DNA of 64,000 bases from Cohnella nanjingensis (GCF_014212125.1 NZ_JACJVP010000042.1:62001-126000), one strand, 5' to 3'; shown: positions 8,060-17,856, numbered from the stretch's first letter. Program-made: numbers and translations. Notes: generated from the letters alone by a model not told the origin.

Positions 8060-8986
8060 ATGAAGACAGAGTTGATGATAGCGGCCGGCACGATCGAGCA
8101 GCTGGAGCGGTACATTGCGGCAGGCGCCGACGCCGTGCTGATCGGCGAACCGCGATTCGGCGCCAGGCTGCCCGGCGCCATCCCCGAAGACCGGCTGAAG
8201 GAAGCCGTATCCCGCGCCCATGCGCTGGGGGCCAAGGCGTACGTGGCCGCCAACAAGCTGCTGCGCAATGAGGAGCTCCCCGCGCTGCCGGGCTACTTGC
8301 GCGCGGCAGCGGAGGCTGGCGCCGACGCGATCGTATTCGGCGATCCCGCCGTTCTCCTGAATGCGAGAGAGGCGTCGCCAGGCTTGACGCTGCATTGGAA
8401 CGCGGAGATGACGGGCACGAACTCCGCCGCGGCATCGTATTGGGCGCGCAAGGGGGCCGTCCGGGCCGTATTGGCGCGGGAGCTGAACGAAGAGGAGATC
8501 GCGGACTTCAAAGCGCAGGCGCAGATGGAAGTGCAGGTGCAGGCGCACGGCATGACCAACATCTACCACTCGCAGCGCAACCTGCTGCAGAGCTATATGG
8601 AGCACATCGGCCGCGAGGCGCGGCTGCTCGACCTGGGCGCGGACGAAGGGCTGTTCCTGGTCGAGGAGGAGCGTCCGGACGAACGGCTGCCGGTCTACGA
8701 AGACGTGAACGGCACGCACGTCATGAGCGCGGACGACATCTGCCTGCTCGAAGCGATCCCGGATCTGCTGGGCGCCGGGGTCGACAGCTTATACGTAGAG
8801 CCGCTCCTGAAGACGGAAGCCTACAACGAGACCGTGTTGCGCAGCTATCGTCAAGCGATCGACGCTTGGACCGCCGATCCCGATGGCTACGAGTTCGACG
8901 AAGCCTGGCTGGAGGCGATCCGGGCGCTGCAGGATCCGCGCCGGGAGCTCGGCTTCGGCTTCTTGTACAAAGAACAAGTGTATTGA
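8060..8986 (+). CDS. trhP1: peptidase U32 family tRNA hydroxylation protein (TrhP1/YrrN-type)
   Basis: 308 residues of the U32 family. In B. subtilis the yrrN-yrrO products (TrhP1, TrhP2) are needed to make 5-hydroxyuridine at the wobble base of certain tRNAs from a prephenate-dependent pathway. This smaller protein has the TIM-barrel start IEQLERYIAAGADAVLIG but lacks the cysteine cluster seen in the next gene, as expected for the short subunit. ATG 8060 follows GAGGTGAGG. It is in tandem with trhP2, 22 bases apart. Unlike B. subtilis, no trmR methyltransferase lies between mltG and this gene. Confidence 0.82.
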   Translation: MKTELMIAAGTIEQLERYIAAGADAVLIGEPRFGARLPGAIPEDRLKEAVSRAHALGAKAYVAANKLLRNEELPALPGYLRAAAEAGADAIVFGDPAVLLNAREASPGLTLHWNAEMTGTNSAAASYWARKGAVRAVLARELNEEEIADFKAQAQMEVQVQAHGMTNIYHSQRNLLQSYMEHIGREARLLDLGADEGLFLVEEERPDERLPVYEDVNGTHVMSADDICLLEAIPDLLGAGVDSLYVEPLLKTEAYNETVLRSYRQAIDAWTADPDGYEFDEAWLEAIRALQDPRRELGFGFLYKEQVY

Positions 8987-9008
8987 ACTGATAAAGGAGG
9001 TGCTGCGC

Positions 9009-10274
9009 ATGAGCAGCGCATTGATCGAGACGGCCGAGAAGGCGGGGAAGCCTCTGCGGCGCCATCGCCTGGACCGGCCGGAGCTGCTGGCTCCGGCCGG
9101 CAGTCTGGAAAAATTGAAGTTCGCCGTCCATTACGGGGCGGACGCCGTCTATATCGGCGGACAAAAGTACGGCCTGCGTTCGAACGCGGACAACTTCAGC
9201 TTCGACGAGATGCGGGAAGGCGTGGCGTTCGCCGCGCGTTACGGAGCGAAGGTGTTCGTCGCGACGAACATCTACGCTCACCAGGAGGACCTGGCGGGGA
9301 TCGCGGAGTATCTGAAGCAGCTGGAGTCCGTCGGCATCGCGGCGATCATCGCCGCCGACCCCGCCATCGTGGAGATCGCGATGCGGGAAGCGCCCGGACT
9401 GGAAGTGCATCTCAGCACGCAGCAGTCCACGATGAACTGGCAGGCGGTCCAATTCTGGAAGGAAGAAGGACTGCCTCGCGTCGTGCTCGCGCGCGAGACG
9501 TCGATGGAAGAGATTCGCGAGATGAAGTCGCGCGTCGATATCGAGCTGGAGGTGTTCATCCACGGCGCGATGTGCTCCTCGGTATCCGGACGCTGCGTCC
9601 TGTCGAACCACTTTACCGACCGGGACTCCAATCGCGGCGGCTGCTGCCAGTCGTGCCGCTGGAAGTACGATCTCCATGTAGACGCGGCTTCGGCCGCTGG
9701 CGCGGGGGACAATCCGTTCACCATGGGGAGCAAGGATCTCTGCATGATCCAGCATATCCCGGACCTGATCGACGCGGGCGTAGACAGCTTCAAGATCGAA
9801 GGCCGGATGAAGAGCATCCACTACGTCGCTTCGGTCGTCAATGCCTACCGGCAAGCGATCGACGCCTATATGGCCGATCCCGAGGGGTATACGCTGCGGC
9901 CGGAATGGGTCGGCGAGATCGGCAAGGCGGCGAACCGTCCGCTGAATACGGGCTTCTTCTACAGCACGCCGGGCGCGGGAGAACATATCTACGAGCCGGA
10001 GGAAAAACCGGCGCCGTACGACTTTGCGGCCGTCGTGACCGACTATGACGCCGCCGCCGGCATCGCGACGCTCCAGCAGCGCAGCCCGTTCCGCCCCGGC
10101 ATGGAAGTCGAGTTCATCGGACCGGGCGGACGCAGCTTCAACCAGTCGGTCGGCGAGATGACGGACGAACACGGCGAGTCGCTCGAGGTGGCCCGCCACC
10201 CGCTGCAGACGATCCGGATCCGTACCGAACGGCCTGTGTTCCCCCTGGATATCATGCGCAAAAAGATGCTGTAA
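9009..10274 (+). CDS. trhP2: peptidase U32 family tRNA hydroxylation protein (TrhP2/YrrO-type)
   Basis: 421 residues. The U32 signature region is clear: ELLAPAGSLEKLKFAVHYGADAVYIGG near the start and VFIHGAMCSSVSGRC followed by GGCCQSCRWKY in the middle. Those cysteines probably bind an iron-sulfur cluster. A small C-terminal beta domain ends in TERPVFPLDIMRKKML. It acts with the preceding gene in tRNA wobble uridine hydroxylation (known for the B. subtilis pair). AAAGGAGGT precedes ATG 9009. In B. subtilis udk and greA follow; here a chemoreceptor gene does. Confidence 0.88.
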   Translation: MSSALIETAEKAGKPLRRHRLDRPELLAPAGSLEKLKFAVHYGADAVYIGGQKYGLRSNADNFSFDEMREGVAFAARYGAKVFVATNIYAHQEDLAGIAEYLKQLESVGIAAIIAADPAIVEIAMREAPGLEVHLSTQQSTMNWQAVQFWKEEGLPRVVLARETSMEEIREMKSRVDIELEVFIHGAMCSSVSGRCVLSNHFTDRDSNRGGCCQSCRWKYDLHVDAASAAGAGDNPFTMGSKDLCMIQHIPDLIDAGVDSFKIEGRMKSIHYVASVVNAYRQAIDAYMADPEGYTLRPEWVGEIGKAANRPLNTGFFYSTPGAGEHIYEPEEKPAPYDFAAVVTDYDAAAGIATLQQRSPFRPGMEVEFIGPGGRSFNQSVGEMTDEHGESLEVARHPLQTIRIRTERPVFPLDIMRKKML

Positions 10275-10481
10275 ATTTTTCCTATACTCTAAGCATAAAG
10301 TACCAAAATCGAAAAAAGAAAGCGTTTCAAAAGGATTATTCATCGACTTGTCGAATTATCTCTGATAAAGTTAATTGTTGCCAAATGATGGCTCGCAATT
10401 GGCTATATCAGGGGTAGCCCGGCAAGTCTTTTTTGTTGCTGTCGAATATCGTCACTATGAGTCGGAGGGTGTGTCAACAGA
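10275..10481. other. intergenic region before the chemoreceptor gene
   Basis: AT-richer than its surroundings. It contains a partly symmetric GAAAGCGTTTC (about 10318-10328) that resembles a CcpA site but fits the consensus poorly. No riboswitch core, clear promoter or terminator could be assigned; a weak GGAGGG lies ahead of the next gene. Confidence 0.4.
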
Positions 10482-12611
10482 ATGAAACAAACGTGGCGCG
10501 ACCGTGTGAAGGCGGTAGAGTGGAAAAAAGGGTCGGAGAAGTTTGGAAGCTACGCGAAGCGCGTCGGACAGCAGGTCAAAGAGACGAAGATGGAGAATCC
10601 CGTCCGTTCCGTCGGGATGAAGCTGTTCCTGCTTATTTTTTGCGGGATTCTGGCTTGCGTCCTGACGCTGGGGTGGTTCTCGTACGATAAATCCCGTTCG
10701 GTCATTGAGAATAAGGTGTCGGAATCCAGCCTGCAGACGGCGAAGCAGATCTCGGGCCGGACCGATCTGATGCTCGGCAGCTACGAGCGCAAGACGATGG
10801 AGTTCCTGTCGGACTCGGACTTCATCTCCCTGTTGGGGACGGCCATCAACTCGAAGGACGACTTCGAGCGGTTCGACAGCCAGCGAACGATCAACACGAA
10901 GATGTCGACGAGCATCATCTCCGACAACGCGATCTCGGGGATGTATCTGTTCCCGACCGATTCGGAGCACGATCCGATCGGGACGGCTACCTCGGGCGGA
11001 ATGCCGGACCTCTCCAAGGGACAGCCTGCGTTCTTCCAGCAGATGCTCGACGCGGCGGGCAAGGTGGTCTGGATCCCTACGATGCAGAAGGGCATCTCCG
11101 GCAAGGGCACCGAGCCGACCTTCGCGGTCGGACGGGCGATGATGAACGTCAACAGCGCGAAGCCGTATCTGCTCGTCATCGAGCTGAACTACAGAGCGTT
11201 GGAGACGATGCTGAGCACGGCCAGCTTCGGGGACAAGAGCGACACCTACATCGTCGCGCCGGACGGCACCGTCGTCTACTCGAAGAACCGGGAAGAACTA
11301 GGCCAGAAGTACGCCTATGACATGCCGGACGAGAGCGGATCTTCGACGATCAAGATCGACGGCCAGCGGGCGCTGTCCGTAGGCTCCGCGACCCAGTCGG
11401 GCGGCTGGCAGGTGATCGGGAACATACCGGTGTCCGAGCTCGTGAAGGACGCCGGCGCCATCCGCAATCTGACGGTCCTGATCTCGCTCCTGTCCGTCCT
11501 CATCGCAGCCGTCATCGGCGTGTTCATCATGATGAGCGTCGGCCGTCCGCTCGGCCAGCTACGGAACTTGATGAACGAAGGCGAGCAGGGCAACCTGACC
11601 GTGCGCTCGACGCTCCGGAAGAAAGACGAGATCGGCCAGGTGGCGAGCAGCTTCAACAGGATGATGGAGCGGATCACCGATCTCGTCCGGCAGACGAACG
11701 GCTCCGCGCAGGAGGTGCTCGCGACGGCGAGCACGCTGACGGACGCTTCGCGCAAGACGGCCGAAGCCGCCAAGGAGATCGCCGTTGCGACCGAAGAGAT
11801 CGCGAGCGGCGCGACCAACCTGGCATCCGAGTCCGAACGCGGCAGCGAGATCACGGGACAGATCGGCGACAAAGTGCAATCGGTCATCGAATCGAACACC
11901 GAGATGGAGCAGTCTGCCATGGAAGTCGAAGAGGCCGGCCGCAAGGGGACCGAATATATGGCCGGGCTGATCGAGAAGACCGGTCAGACCGAAGAGATGA
12001 CCCGCTCGATGGTCGAGAAGGTGGACAAGCTGAAGGACAGCACGCGCTCGATCCGCAAGATCCTCGACGTGCTCGGCAACATGACGAAGCAGACCAACAT
12101 TCTCTCCTTGAACGCGACGATCGAAGCGGCGCGCGCCGGCGCGGCCGGCAAAGGCTTCATGGTCGTCGCCGACGAGATCCGCAAGCTGGCGGATCAATCG
12201 CGGCAATCGATCGGCGTCGTGGGCGAGATCGTCGAGAAGATCCAGCGGGAGATCGACGAGACGGTACAAGTGTTGTCGGACGCGTACCCGCTGTTCCAGG
12301 CGCAGATCGAATCGGTCCGCGACGCGAACCAGATCTTCCACAACGTTCAGCTTCACATGAACGGGTTCAATCACCGCCTGCAATCGGCGACCGAGTCGGT
12401 CGGACATCTGGAGGAAGCCCAATCGACGCTGTCGATGGCGATGACCAACGTCAGCGCGGTGGCGCAGCAATCTTCCGCCACCTCCGAAGAAGTCGCCTCG
12501 CTCAGCAACGAGCAGCTCAATATCAGCGAAGGGCTCGTTCAATTGTCCAACCGTCTCGAAGCGGTATCCGTGCAACTGCGCGAGTCGCTGTCCAAGTTCA
12601 CGGTCGCTTAA
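10482..12611 (+). CDS. methyl-accepting chemotaxis protein
   Basis: 709 residues. A basic cytoplasmic N-terminus of about 45 residues is followed by a first membrane helix (MKLFLLIFCGILACVLTLGW), a large extracellular dCache-like sensor region to about residue 325, a second helix (VLISLLSVLIAAVIGVFIMM), a HAMP linker and a long coiled-coil signalling domain. The receptor tip carries the diagnostic sequence ILSLNATIEAARAG followed by GKGFMVVADEIRKLA. It should cluster in the membrane and signal to CheA/CheW; no other che gene is in the window. The ligand is unknown. It is monocistronic, with a strong terminator after it. Confidence 0.95.
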   Translation: MKQTWRDRVKAVEWKKGSEKFGSYAKRVGQQVKETKMENPVRSVGMKLFLLIFCGILACVLTLGWFSYDKSRSVIENKVSESSLQTAKQISGRTDLMLGSYERKTMEFLSDSDFISLLGTAINSKDDFERFDSQRTINTKMSTSIISDNAISGMYLFPTDSEHDPIGTATSGGMPDLSKGQPAFFQQMLDAAGKVVWIPTMQKGISGKGTEPTFAVGRAMMNVNSAKPYLLVIELNYRALETMLSTASFGDKSDTYIVAPDGTVVYSKNREELGQKYAYDMPDESGSSTIKIDGQRALSVGSATQSGGWQVIGNIPVSELVKDAGAIRNLTVLISLLSVLIAAVIGVFIMMSVGRPLGQLRNLMNEGEQGNLTVRSTLRKKDEIGQVASSFNRMMERITDLVRQTNGSAQEVLATASTLTDASRKTAEAAKEIAVATEEIASGATNLASESERGSEITGQIGDKVQSVIESNTEMEQSAMEVEEAGRKGTEYMAGLIEKTGQTEEMTRSMVEKVDKLKDSTRSIRKILDVLGNMTKQTNILSLNATIEAARAGAAGKGFMVVADEIRKLADQSRQSIGVVGEIVEKIQREIDETVQVLSDAYPLFQAQIESVRDANQIFHNVQLHMNGFNHRLQSATESVGHLEEAQSTLSMAMTNVSAVAQQSSATSEEVASLSNEQLNISEGLVQLSNRLEAVSVQLRESLSKFTVA

Positions 12612-12635
12612 TCGCATCTTTCCAGCAAGCTTCGC

Positions 12636-12665
12636 GCCCCCGGCCTCTCGGCCGGGGCTTTTTTT
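12636..12665 (+). terminator. rho-independent terminator after the chemoreceptor
   Basis: GCCCCCGGCC-TCTC-GGCCGGGGC followed by seven T's. Confidence 0.9.
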
Positions 12666-12868
12666 GCATGTCCGTTCGACTCGGTCGAGAAGATCCGACG
12701 CAGAGGAGACGGAGATGGGGGACAGCCGGTCGAATCCTTATCGCTTCCTTATATTCATTCGGATGATTGCCCGGGGATCAGGGGGTGGTCCCGAAGTCGC
12801 GCCGCTTTTGAAGGGAAACAAACCTGGGAATAATAGTCATATCGCAAAGAGGGGGAAGGGATCGACGG

Positions 12869-14722
12869 GTGAATCGACTCATACCGTTAAGACTGTTCAA
12901 AGTGATGCTGCTGCTCGCGGCGGCATTCGGCATAATGGAAGCCCGACTGGCTTGGGTGCAGCTAGGGGGCATGGGGCGGGTCGAAAGGGCCGACGCCGGA
13001 CTGGACCGCCAAGCGTTCCTGCAGCGCTCCGACGAGTTGACCCTCGATAGCGGGAGAGGGCAATTCTACGACCGGAACGGGCGTCCGATGACCGGGGAGA
13101 CCGTGAGGGCGCTCGCCGCGTTCCCGACGGGCGGCATGCCGCGCGGGACGGCGGGGCAGGTCGCGCGCCTGGCCGAGCTGCTCGGCGCCGACGCGGATAC
13201 GCTGACCGGCTGGCTGAACGGAATAAGGACGCCGGACGTCTGGCGGGAAAACGGCTCGAAGCGGGTGCTGGCGCTGACGACGTCGCAGGCGGAGGCGATC
13301 GCGGGAATGGACTTGACGGGCGTCACGGCGATCCCCTACCGCGACCGGTATCCGTCGGGAGCGGGATGGTCGCCGCTGCAGGCGATCGGGTACGTCTCGC
13401 AGTATCCCGACCGACTGAAGCGGCTCTATGGCGAACAGCTCGCCAAACGCCGGATGAAGGAGACCGATCTGACGGGCGGAGCCGGACTGGAGCTGTCTCT
13501 CGACCGTCTCATTCAAGGCGTGGGGGAGACGAAGGCGATCGAGATGACCGATGCGGCGAGACGGCCGCTGGCAGGCTTAGGCCTGCGCGTCTATACGCCG
13601 ACCAACCCGCACTATCCGCTGCAGGTGAAGACGACGATCGATCTGTCGATCCAGCAGGCGGTCGAAGGCGTGCTGCGCAAGCACGGGATCAAGGAAGGGG
13701 CGGCCGTCGTTCTGGACGCCCGGAACGCGGACGTCCTCGCCATGGTCTCGCTGCCCGCCTTCGATCCGACGCGCATCGGGGCGCCCCGGACCGACGAGAC
13801 CAACCATGCGCTCATCGCGGTGCCGCCCGGCTCCGTGTTCAAGACGGTTACGCTGGCGGCGGCGCTCGAAGCGGGCGTGACGACGCTTCAGGAGCGGTTT
13901 CGCTGCGACGGGGACTACGGGAGGTACGGCCTGCATTGCTGGCGGGAGGGAGGACACGGCATCTCGACGGTGGAGCAGGCGTTCGCGGAGTCGTGCAACG
14001 TCGTCTTCGCGGCGCTCGCCGAGCGGCTTGACCCGCGGCAGCTGCAGGAGACGGCGGACAAGATGGGCCTCGGCAGGCAGATCGGCTGGCATGCGTCCGC
14101 CTTCGTGGACGGCAAGCCGCTGCGCTTGCTCGAGGAGGAGCAGGCCGGCAGCATCTTCGCGAGCGTAGAGGCCGGCCGGGACGGCGGCGTGCGCACGGGG
14201 ACCGGCATCGGGCAGCGCGACGTGCGGATCACGCCGCTGCAGGCGGCGAACCTGGCGGTCACGCTGCTGAACGGGGGGCGCGTGCTGTCGCCAAGGCTCG
14301 CGAGCGAGATCCGCTATGCGGACGGCGGCCTGTTCGCCGCCCTGCCCGCGCAGACGGCGCCGTCCGCCTACGGGAGCATCCGGCCGCAGACGGCCGCGGC
14401 GATCCTCCAAGGGATGCGCGCGGTCGTCACGGAGGGCACGGCTGAGCATGCGCTCAAGGACGCGAAGTGGGCGCTGGCCGGCAAGTCCGGCACCGCGGAG
14501 CTGGGCGACGGGAAACCGGCCCGCAACGATCATTGGTTCGTCGGCTATGGTCCAGCGGACGGCAAAGCCCGGTACGCGGTGTCCATCCTGCTGGAGAACC
14601 AGCCGGCGGGCGTCCGCAACCGGGCTTCGGCCGTGTTCGGCGAGGTGATGGAGGCGTTGCGGCAGCTGGACCCGAAGGCTGCTCCGCGGAGTGCGAAGCG
14701 CGAATCAGCGCCCGTCCGGTGA
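12869..14722 (+). CDS. penicillin-binding transpeptidase (PbpI-like, class B)
   Basis: 617 residues with one N-terminal membrane anchor (about 8-27), a short dimerisation domain and a transpeptidase domain. All three active-site motifs are present: S322-V-F-K325, S375-C-N and K539-S-G-T. It cross-links peptidoglycan outside the membrane and should bind beta-lactams. No PASTA repeats are present, unlike SpoVD. B. subtilis has pbpI (yrrR) downstream of the yrrNO region, which supports a PbpI assignment. GTG 12869 has GGGGGAAGGG upstream; TTGAAG-17-TAATAG (12808-12836) is a weak promoter candidate. Its last 18 bases overlap the convergent permease gene. Confidence 0.85.
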   Translation: MNRLIPLRLFKVMLLLAAAFGIMEARLAWVQLGGMGRVERADAGLDRQAFLQRSDELTLDSGRGQFYDRNGRPMTGETVRALAAFPTGGMPRGTAGQVARLAELLGADADTLTGWLNGIRTPDVWRENGSKRVLALTTSQAEAIAGMDLTGVTAIPYRDRYPSGAGWSPLQAIGYVSQYPDRLKRLYGEQLAKRRMKETDLTGGAGLELSLDRLIQGVGETKAIEMTDAARRPLAGLGLRVYTPTNPHYPLQVKTTIDLSIQQAVEGVLRKHGIKEGAAVVLDARNADVLAMVSLPAFDPTRIGAPRTDETNHALIAVPPGSVFKTVTLAAALEAGVTTLQERFRCDGDYGRYGLHCWREGGHGISTVEQAFAESCNVVFAALAERLDPRQLQETADKMGLGRQIGWHASAFVDGKPLRLLEEEQAGSIFASVEAGRDGGVRTGTGIGQRDVRITPLQAANLAVTLLNGGRVLSPRLASEIRYADGGLFAALPAQTAPSAYGSIRPQTAAAILQGMRAVVTEGTAEHALKDAKWALAGKSGTAELGDGKPARNDHWFVGYGPADGKARYAVSILLENQPAGVRNRASAVFGEVMEALRQLDPKAAPRSAKRESAPVR

Positions 14723-15871
14723 TCGGTCGGGGGATTCGTCGCCGACAGGCACCGCGCCTTCCGCTTGCTGGGGCGCGAGCGGAGAGACGGTGAATTCGCT
14801 CGCCGGCCACCGGATCCAACGATGAAAGTAGCCTTGATCGTACAGCGCCTTGAGCAGAATCATGAGGATAGGCGCAAGGATCAGGCCGGCGACGCCGAAG
14901 AAGGACAACGAGATCATCATGAACGCCAGCATCGTAAAGGCGGATACGCCGACGGTCTGACCCGTAATCCGCGGTTCGAGAAACTGGCGGGTCAAGGTTA
15001 CCGCTACGAGCAGCGCCGTCAGCCAGAGGGCGAGGCCCGTCTGCCCCACGATGAAGAGATAGAGGATCCAAGGGATGAACACGGTGCTGACCCCGAGCAG
15101 CGGCAGGACGTCGAAGAAACCGGCGAGGAGCGCGATGGCGAAGGCGTTGTTCACCTGGAGCGCGAGCAAGGCGATGAAGATGACGAGGAACGTGACGCTG
15201 ACCAGCTTCGCTTGGGCTTTGAAGTAGGCGCCGATTCCCCGGAAGACGTTCTCGCGGAGAAAAGCAAACGCCGCCTTGAACGTCTTGGGCGAGCGGTCGC
15301 TCGCGAGGCGCCGCCACATGTCGATCTCCACGCTGAGAAAATAAGCCAGGATGATCGCGATGGAGAAGCTCACGATAAAGGACGACAGCGAGCTTAAAAA
15401 TCCGATCAGCCAATTGAACAACGACGTCGCCCATCGGGTCCCGAGTCCCGCGACGAAGTCGACGGCGTTCCGCAGCTTCTCTTCGACGCCGTCCGGCAGC
15501 TTGTCCATCTGAGCGTACAGCCGCTCCATGAGCAGCGGAACCTGGTCCTTGATCTGCTCCTGATATTGCGGCAGACGCTTCACCAGTTCGGCCGTCTGGG
15601 AGTAGAAGATGAATCCCAGGCCGGCGAAAACGCCCAATACGATCAGCGTGAAGAGCAGTACGCTGATGCCGGAGGCAATCGCTTTGCGCATGCCCAGCTT
15701 GTGCAGACGCTTCGCGAGCGGCTCGATGCACAGGAACACCAGGAACGACAAAAACACGGGCGTGGCGATCTTGTAGAGATAGCTGAACACGAACATGACT
15801 AGCCACACGGTTAGGACGATGACCCCGATATCGAAAGCGGTGCGCCAGTATTTCTGGTAAAGCGAGAACAT
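14705..15871 (-). CDS. AI-2E family (YtvI-type) membrane permease
   Basis: 388 residues, a second AI-2E/UPF0118 family protein in the window. It has the paired N-terminal hydrophobic segments (IGVIVLTVWLVMFVFSYLY and TPVFLSFLVFLCIEPLA), a central soluble amphipathic stretch, and C-terminal helices including NAFAIALLAGFFDVLPLLG. The substrate is unknown. It is convergent with and overlaps the pbpI-like gene by 18 bases, so the two transcripts must be antisense at their ends. The C-terminal tail after about residue 360 is charged and cytoplasmic. Confidence 0.85.
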   Translation of the reverse strand: MFSLYQKYWRTAFDIGVIVLTVWLVMFVFSYLYKIATPVFLSFLVFLCIEPLAKRLHKLGMRKAIASGISVLLFTLIVLGVFAGLGFIFYSQTAELVKRLPQYQEQIKDQVPLLMERLYAQMDKLPDGVEEKLRNAVDFVAGLGTRWATSLFNWLIGFLSSLSSFIVSFSIAIILAYFLSVEIDMWRRLASDRSPKTFKAAFAFLRENVFRGIGAYFKAQAKLVSVTFLVIFIALLALQVNNAFAIALLAGFFDVLPLLGVSTVFIPWILYLFIVGQTGLALWLTALLVAVTLTRQFLEPRITGQTVGVSAFTMLAFMMISLSFFGVAGLILAPILMILLKALYDQGYFHRWIRWPASEFTVSPLAPQQAEGAVPVGDESPDRSPDGR

Positions 15872-16036
15872 GAACCTTTTCCACCTTTATCTCCGATTGG
15901 ACGAATCAGCCTTATTTTACACGATTCCAAAAAAGATGCCCACAAACATGCCTATTTTTCGGAGACGTATGATAAAATAGAATAAAGCTCAAACTGCGGC
16001 TCTACAAAATACAGTAAGCAAGTTGGTGGAGAAGGC

Positions 16037-17509
16037 ATGGACAAAATCCTTTGGTGGGGATTTTATTTTTTGACGTTCTACGCCTTTTTGCCGGGCATTT
16101 TTAGTCGGATTTTCGGATTTCGCGTCTTTTCCAGAGGGATCACGGACCGGGAAGTCGCCTTGACGTTCGACGACGGCCCGGACCCGGTGTACACGCCGAA
16201 ATTGTTGGATCTCCTCAAGCGGCACGGCGCGAAAGCGACCTTCTTCGTGGTCGGCTCCCACGCGGAAAAGCATCCGGAACTGATCAAGCGGATACACGAC
16301 GAAGGGCACGTCATCGGCATTCATAATTATGTTCATCGCAGCAACTGGATCATGCGTCCGAAGACGGTCAAACGTCAAGTTCATCGCACGAGCGATATCG
16401 TGAAGAGCATCACGGGCGAGCGTCCGAAGTACTACCGTCCGCCCTGGGGCATCGTGAATATTTTCGATTTCGCGAACAAAGGCAGCCTTCAGATCGTGCT
16501 GTGGACGTCCATGTTCGGCGACTGGAAGCAGCGCGTCGGCGCGGAGCGGCTGTACCAGAAGATGCGGCGCAAGCTGCAGCCCGGCCAAGTGCTCCTGCTG
16601 CACGACTGCGGCGATACGTTCGGCGCGGATCACGATGCGCCCGCCAATACGATCGCCGCGCTGGAGCGTATCCTGAACGACGGGCGGGAGATGGGACTGC
16701 GGTTCGTCAGCGTCGATCAGATGATCGAAACGACGGCGCAGGCTCGCGCGAATCGGACGGCAGCCAGACGGGGAGACGCAGTCGCCGCAGGTCCGGCCGA
16801 ATCGGCGTCCTCGCCGGCCGTGCACCGGCCGAGTTGGTTCAAACGGGTCGTCGTGGCGCTATGGATGAAGTGGGAACGCGTATTCCAATGGCTGTTCCGG
16901 CTGCGTTCGGTCGGAGACGGATCCGCGTTCCACTATCGCGTCGTCAAGTACGGCGGTCCGGAGCTGCTGCTGAAGGAAGGCGAAGTTCTGCGGCGCGGCG
17001 ATTACGTCATGGAGATCCATTTCGTCAACAAGATGATGTACGAGCTCGGCATGACGTCCCGTTCGGAGGTGCATACGGCCATCCGGGTCATCCAGAAGGT
17101 CAAGCAATCGCTCCCCGAGATGGCGCAGGAGCTCGCGGACGCGCCGCACGGCAGCGAGATCAAAGCGCTGTACGGCGTGTCGATGATCAATCGCGGGTCC
17201 GAAGGCCTCGGCTTCGAGACGTTCGATCTGCCGAAGGGGCTGTTCTCGCTCATGACGAATTGGTATTTGCGTTTGCTGACCGCCATCATCCATCCGGAAG
17301 GCCGAACGAGGGTCAAGAAACACGGCGAACGCCTCATGCCCCGCGCGCTGATCATGCGCAGGGACGTGCTGGTGGAGTGGGGCGCCAAGGCGCAATCCGA
17401 GCCGCGTTCCGAACGCCGGCCGCAGCAGGCGAAGGTCGCGACCAAGACGTCCGCGTACGAAGAACGTATGGACTTTAGCGAAGAAGAACCCGTAGGCGAT
17501 ACGGTGTAA
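16037..17509 (+). CDS. polysaccharide deacetylase fused to a YkoP-like domain
   Basis: 490 residues. An N-terminal hydrophobic segment (about 6-27) acts as anchor or signal. The NodB deacetylase domain (about 38-235) has the catalytic TFDDGPDP (D45, D46), metal ligands H96 and H100 in HNYVH, and RPPWG. A variable linker (about 240-275) leads to a second domain (about 275-470) resembling B. subtilis YkoP (WERVFQWLFRLRS, FVNKMMYELGM). NodB enzymes remove N-acetyl groups from cell-wall or polysaccharide sugars; the role of the YkoP part is unknown. A single gene carries both. Confidence 0.85.
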   Translation: MDKILWWGFYFLTFYAFLPGIFSRIFGFRVFSRGITDREVALTFDDGPDPVYTPKLLDLLKRHGAKATFFVVGSHAEKHPELIKRIHDEGHVIGIHNYVHRSNWIMRPKTVKRQVHRTSDIVKSITGERPKYYRPPWGIVNIFDFANKGSLQIVLWTSMFGDWKQRVGAERLYQKMRRKLQPGQVLLLHDCGDTFGADHDAPANTIAALERILNDGREMGLRFVSVDQMIETTAQARANRTAARRGDAVAAGPAESASSPAVHRPSWFKRVVVALWMKWERVFQWLFRLRSVGDGSAFHYRVVKYGGPELLLKEGEVLRRGDYVMEIHFVNKMMYELGMTSRSEVHTAIRVIQKVKQSLPEMAQELADAPHGSEIKALYGVSMINRGSEGLGFETFDLPKGLFSLMTNWYLRLLTAIIHPEGRTRVKKHGERLMPRALIMRRDVLVEWGAKAQSEPRSERRPQQAKVATKTSAYEERMDFSEEEPVGDTV

Positions 17510-17518
17510 CAAGGAAGC

Positions 17519-17563
17519 AAAAGGCTGTTCCGCTGGCTTGGGCCAAGCGGAACGGCCTTTTTT
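17519..17563 (+). terminator. rho-independent terminator
   Basis: AAAAGGCTGTTCCGCT pairs with AGCGGAACGGCCTTTT, with further T's, closing the deacetylase-YkoP gene. Confidence 0.88.
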
Positions 17564-17856
17564 GGTTTGGCTGCGCCCGCGTGGGCGCATCACGTCTCGC
17601 GCGATCGTTCTTCGCCTCGAAGGCGCGCGGAAGCCGCGTGCGGAAGCGGAAGTTATGCTCAGAATCTTGCTTCTTGCAGGCCGGACAGGACTTGTCGCCG
17701 GCTCTTTACAGGCTTTTCCCGGGAAATGGGACCCATGCGACCATGCGTCTATTCGATCATTCCGAACGGCGTTCCGGCGAAAAAGGGCCTTGCTTCGTCG
17801 CGAGCCCAGAGACGTAGGGGGGGACGTCTCTGGGGACCCGCGGCGGCGAGCGAAGC
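17564..17856. other. intergenic region without a recognisable gene
   Basis: About 290 bases between the terminators of two convergent genes. The only structure I see is a hairpin near 17804-17834 (CCAGAGACG pairing with CGTCTCTGG around a G-rich loop). The short frames that cross it have no ribosome sites or family features. Confidence 0.5.

Noticed and set aside
10275..10481. c-di-GMP riboswitch or CcpA site before the chemoreceptor
   Set aside because: The conserved GEMM core is not visible, and GAAAGCGTTTC misses two conserved positions of the CcpA consensus.
17564..17856. Small genes in the gap between two terminators
   Set aside because: Frames are short, overlap each other on both strands and lack ribosome sites.
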